Assembly: GCF_013520985.1 (NCBI RefSeq)
Contig: NZ_JACDTY010000010.1
Coordinates: forward strand, 124,001 to 188,000
Direction: 5' to 3'
DNA: 64,000 nt
Origin: Mesorhizobium neociceri
GTDB taxonomy: Bacteria; Pseudomonadota; Alphaproteobacteria; Rhizobiales; Rhizobiaceae
The translations under genes and the position numbers were made by a program. Numbering within the stretch: the stretch's first letter is position 1; each line of letters opens with the position of its first letter. This document shows positions 61,264-64,000 of the stretch, piece after piece. Under the pieces are notes generated by a model. It was given only the letters and a program-made list of their open reading frames with translations. It did not search any database and was not told the DNA's origin.

Positions 61264-62151
61264 ATGCATCTTTCGACGCACAACTGGATGCGCGCGGAGC
61301 CGTTGGAGGTAACGCTGAAGCGCATCAAGAAATTCGGCTACGAGTCGATCGAGATTTCCGGCGAGCCCGAACAATACAAGACCAAGGAGACCCGCGCGCT
61401 GCTGAAAGAACACGGCATACGCTGCTGGGGCGCGGTGACGCTGATGCTTGGCGAACGCAACCTGGCCGCCAGGGACCAGGGTCAGCGCGAGCGCTCGGTG
61501 CAGTACGTCAAGGACGTGCTGACCATGATCAGCGAACTCGACGGCGAGATCATCACCCTGGTGCCCGCCACAGTCGGCAAGGTGGTGCCGGACGGTACCG
61601 AGGAAGAGGAATGGAAGTGGGTGGTCGACGCCACCCGCGAATGCTTCACCCACGCCAAGAAGGTCGGCGTCAAGATTGCTGTCGAGCCGCTCAACCGCTT
61701 CGAGACCTATCTGTTCAACCGCGGCGCCCAGGCGCTGGCCTTGGCCGATGCGGTCAGCCCCGAATGCGGCGTCTGCCTCGACGCCTACCACATCCACATG
61801 GAAGAATTTAACGTCCATGATGCCATCCGTCAGGTCGGCAAGCGCCTGTTCGATTTCCACGTCGCCGACAACAACCGCTTTGCCGCCGGCCTCGGCCAGA
61901 TCGACTGGCCACGGATCGTGCAGACGCTGAGGGAAGTCGGCTATGATGGCGCGCTGACCAACGAATTCGTCGCGCCCGTCGACCGCACGCCGGCCGCACC
62001 CTATCCCGACATGGTCGAGCGCCATCCGGTCGACATTTCGCCCGAACAGCTGAAGTTCATCCAGGATCATGGCTCCAGCGTGCTGACGGAGAAATTCTAC
62101 ACCGACCAGATGCGCATCACCGCCGAAACGCTGCTGCCGCTGGTCAAGTAG
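61264..62151 (+). CDS. Sugar phosphate isomerase/epimerase (tagatose/psicose 3-epimerase-like)
   Basis: 295 residues; GGAAGG upstream of ATG 61264. Opening LSTHNWMRAEPLEVTLKRIK, then VKIAVEPLNRFETYLFNRG with the epimerase EPLNRFE signature, CLDAYHIHMEE (Asp, His), DFHVADNNRFAAGLGQIDW and ALTNEFVAP. First gene of the plus-strand operon with the enolase-superfamily enzyme and the GntR regulator. Confidence 0.92.
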   Translation: MHLSTHNWMRAEPLEVTLKRIKKFGYESIEISGEPEQYKTKETRALLKEHGIRCWGAVTLMLGERNLAARDQGQRERSVQYVKDVLTMISELDGEIITLVPATVGKVVPDGTEEEEWKWVVDATRECFTHAKKVGVKIAVEPLNRFETYLFNRGAQALALADAVSPECGVCLDAYHIHMEEFNVHDAIRQVGKRLFDFHVADNNRFAAGLGQIDWPRIVQTLREVGYDGALTNEFVAPVDRTPAAPYPDMVERHPVDISPEQLKFIQDHGSSVLTEKFYTDQMRITAETLLPLVK

Positions 62152-62201
62152 CCGATCCGATTTGGAATGCGCCCTTCCGCCTGCAGGCGGCGGGGCCGGG
62201 G

Positions 62202-63377
62202 ATGACCATGCGCATCAGAAACGTCCAGGCCTGCTGGGTCCGCATACCGATCGAAGCCGCGAAGCAGCATCGCAGCGACTTCGGCCAGGTGACGACGTTC
62301 GACGCCGCCATCCTGCGCATCGAGACCGATGACGGGCTGGTCGGCTGGGGCGAAGGCAAGAACGCCGCCGGCAGCGCCGGCAGCTATGGCGCGCTGGTCC
62401 ACATGCTGAACCATGAGGTCGGTCCGCAATTGATCGGCCGAGATCCCGCCGACATCGGCATCATCTGGGAGATGCTCTACAATGGCGTGCGCCACGAGAC
62501 AGCTGCGCATGCCGGCCACGCCATGCCGCAACTGGCGCGGCGCGGCATGAGCGTGGCGGCCATCAGTGCCGTCGACATCGCGTTGTGGGATATCTTGGGC
62601 AAATCGCTGGGACAGCCGGTGTGGCGGCTTCTCGGCGGCCGCAAGCTCGACCGCATGCAGGCCTATGCCTCCGGCGGCTGGGCCGCCGCCGACGCCATCG
62701 GCGAGCAGTTGAAGTCCTACATCGCCAAGGGCGGCTTCAAGGCGCTGAAGATGCGCGTCGGCGCCATGGACGGCGCCCCCCATATTTCCGCCGCCCGCGT
62801 CCGTGCTGCACGGCAAGCGCTCGGCCCCGACGTTGAACTGATGGTCGACGCGCACGGCACCTATACAGTGGCCGAAGCCAAGCGCTTCATCAGCCTCGCC
62901 GCCGATCTCGACCTCGCCTGGTTCGAGGAGCCGGTCATCGCCGACGACAAGGCTGGCATGGCCGAAGTACGCGCCTCCGGCTCGATCCCGATCGCCACCG
63001 GCGAAAGCGAAGCGACGCGCTACGCCTTCCGCGATCTCGCGGTGCTCAAATCGGCCGACATCTTCCAGCCCGATCCGGCCTTTTGCGGCGGCATCAGCGA
63101 GGCTATGAAGATCGGCACCATCGCCAGCGCCTTCAATTTGCGCTTCGCCCCGCATCTGTGGGCCGGCGCGCCGTGCTTCTTTGCCGGGCTGCATGTCTGC
63201 GCTGCTTCGCCGGCTAGCTTCACCGTCGAATATTCGCTCGGCGCCAACCCGATGATCCATGATCTTATCGAAGAGACTGTCGAAGCAAAGGACGGTATGA
63301 TAGCGATCCCTGAAAAGCCGGGTCTGGGATTCACCATTTCGGAGCGGTTCCTGGAGGCGCACGCGCAACGCGGTTGA
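62202..63377 (+). CDS. Mandelate racemase/muconate lactonizing (enolase superfamily) enzyme
   Basis: 391 residues; ATG 62208 is an equally good in-frame start with better spacing to GGGG. The capping domain is followed by a barrel with ALKMRVGAMD (Lys), ELMVDAHGTY (Asp), LAWFEEPVIADD (Glu), IATGESEATR (Glu) and RFAPHLWAG (His), giving the metal triad and acid/base residues of sugar-acid dehydratases. Probable role: dehydration of an aldonate or uronate in the pathway with the epimerases. The GntR gene follows three bases after its stop. Confidence 0.92.
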   Translation: MTMRIRNVQACWVRIPIEAAKQHRSDFGQVTTFDAAILRIETDDGLVGWGEGKNAAGSAGSYGALVHMLNHEVGPQLIGRDPADIGIIWEMLYNGVRHETAAHAGHAMPQLARRGMSVAAISAVDIALWDILGKSLGQPVWRLLGGRKLDRMQAYASGGWAAADAIGEQLKSYIAKGGFKALKMRVGAMDGAPHISAARVRAARQALGPDVELMVDAHGTYTVAEAKRFISLAADLDLAWFEEPVIADDKAGMAEVRASGSIPIATGESEATRYAFRDLAVLKSADIFQPDPAFCGGISEAMKIGTIASAFNLRFAPHLWAGAPCFFAGLHVCAASPASFTVEYSLGANPMIHDLIEETVEAKDGMIAIPEKPGLGFTISERFLEAHAQRG

Positions 63378-63379
63378 CG

Positions 63380-64000
63380 ATGAAAGAAAAGAACCTTCTC
63401 GCCGAACTCGCCGCCTATCTGTTCTCCCATTCGGACAAGGAGAGCGGCCGCACGCCCTCGGAGCGCGAACTGGCGGAGCACTTCAGCGTCAGCCGCGGCC
63501 AGATCCGCGAGGCGCTGGCCATCCTCGAAGCCATGCGCATCGTCGAGCGCCGCGCCAAATCCGGCATCTATGTCGACACCAGGCAGGCTAGTGTAGAAGC
63601 CTTGGCCCTTTTCGCCCGCGCCGGCCTGCCGCTCGATCCGGTGCAGATCTACGAGACCGTCGAGCTGCGCAAGATCCACGAGATCAAGGCTGCCGAACTT
63701 GCCTGTTCGCGCGCCACCGAGGAGAATTTCGAGCGCCTGCGCGAGATCCTGAAAGCCTCGGAGGAGCGCATTGCCGCCGGCGAAGGCCTCGCCAAGGAGG
63801 ATCGCGAATTCCACCTCGAGATCGTGCGGGCGACCAAGAACGGCGTCTTCCACAACATCTGCAGCGTCTACTATCTGATGGGCGAGCAGCGTCTGCCGAT
63901 CTACTTCAACGACCCGGAGCGCTCAGTGCGCTCGCACGCCGAGCACATCCAGATCTACGAGGCGCTGCTGCGCCGCGACGGCAATCTCGCCCAGGCGCTG
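63380..64000 (+). CDS. GntR/FCD family regulator, C-terminus beyond window
   Basis: 207 codons visible, still open at 64000. N-terminal winged helix TPSERELAEHFSVSRGQIRE with wing RIVERRAKSGIYV, then the start of an FCD domain: VELRKIHEIKAAELACSRAT, EDREFHLEIVRATKN and SHAEHIQIYEALLRRD, which carries metal-ligand histidines. It is cotranscribed with the enolase-superfamily gene and probably recognises the TGGTATTACCA site upstream of the operon. Confidence 0.93.
   Translation, partial: MKEKNLLAELAAYLFSHSDKESGRTPSERELAEHFSVSRGQIREALAILEAMRIVERRAKSGIYVDTRQASVEALALFARAGLPLDPVQIYETVELRKIHEIKAAELACSRATEENFERLREILKASEERIAAGEGLAKEDREFHLEIVRATKNGVFHNICSVYYLMGEQRLPIYFNDPERSVRSHAEHIQIYEALLRRDGNLAQAL

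Overview
The window reads as chromosome of a Mesorhizobium-like alphaproteobacterium (order Hyphomicrobiales/Rhizobiales). The basis is the high-GC, densely coding sequence, the protein sequences themselves, palindromic intergenic elements of the kind common in rhizobia, and an alpha-r7-like small RNA next to polA. No rRNA, tRNA, CRISPR array or insertion sequence was seen.

Layout. 1-8.2 kb is housekeeping: the 5' part of a class A penicillin-binding protein (cut by the window edge), three small proteins, ribonuclease D, an M20 peptidase, a two-hairpin small RNA with C-rich loops, and polA. 8.5-22.1 kb is the most unusual part. After zur comes a Tat-exported metacaspase-like protein, a secreted Cys-rich protein, a single-span membrane protein and a secreted WD40-caspase fusion. 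A Memo-CapA fusion, a secreted MORN-repeat protein, a V8-like serine protease and a trypsin-like zymogen follow. The MORN and two serine-protease genes lie between two nearly identical palindromic elements in opposite orientation. 22.3-31.0 kb is a carbohydrate locus: aldo/keto reductase, Gfo/Idh oxidoreductase, TIM-barrel isomerase, a four-gene ABC importer and a divergent LacI regulator, with one operator-like palindrome in front of each divergent unit. 31-36.4 kb holds gnd, a VOC protein with a duplicated start region, and a periplasmic copper-handling cluster (PCu(A)C, YcnI, CopC-CopD fusion, DUF2946-like).

36.5-45.4 kb is a second sugar locus: a GntR regulator with two winged-helix domains, a UxaA-type dehydratase, an aldose dehydrogenase, a ribose-type ABC importer and a zinc alcohol dehydrogenase. 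It fits oxidative catabolism of a sugar such as L-fucose, by inference only. 45.6-57.2 kb is a C-P lyase (phosphonate) locus: phnF, phnGHIJKL, a hexapeptide acetyltransferase, a 2H-phosphoesterase, then phnCDE1E2. No phnM, phnN or phnP lies in the window, and a small Gly/His-rich membrane protein gene lies antisense between phnI and phnJ. 57.4-64 kb is a third sugar-type locus: three TIM-barrel isomerases, one Gfo/Idh oxidoreductase, an enolase-superfamily dehydratase and a GntR/FCD regulator cut by the right edge.

Two groups of short dispersed elements fill intergenic gaps: long-armed elements with C/G-rich ends (three close copies plus three relatives) and shorter palindromes sharing a GAAAAGTG-type core. 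Several touch starts or stops of genes. The strongest candidate for an undescribed system is the envelope-directed caspase/trypsin/MORN neighbourhood at 9.1-22.1 kb.
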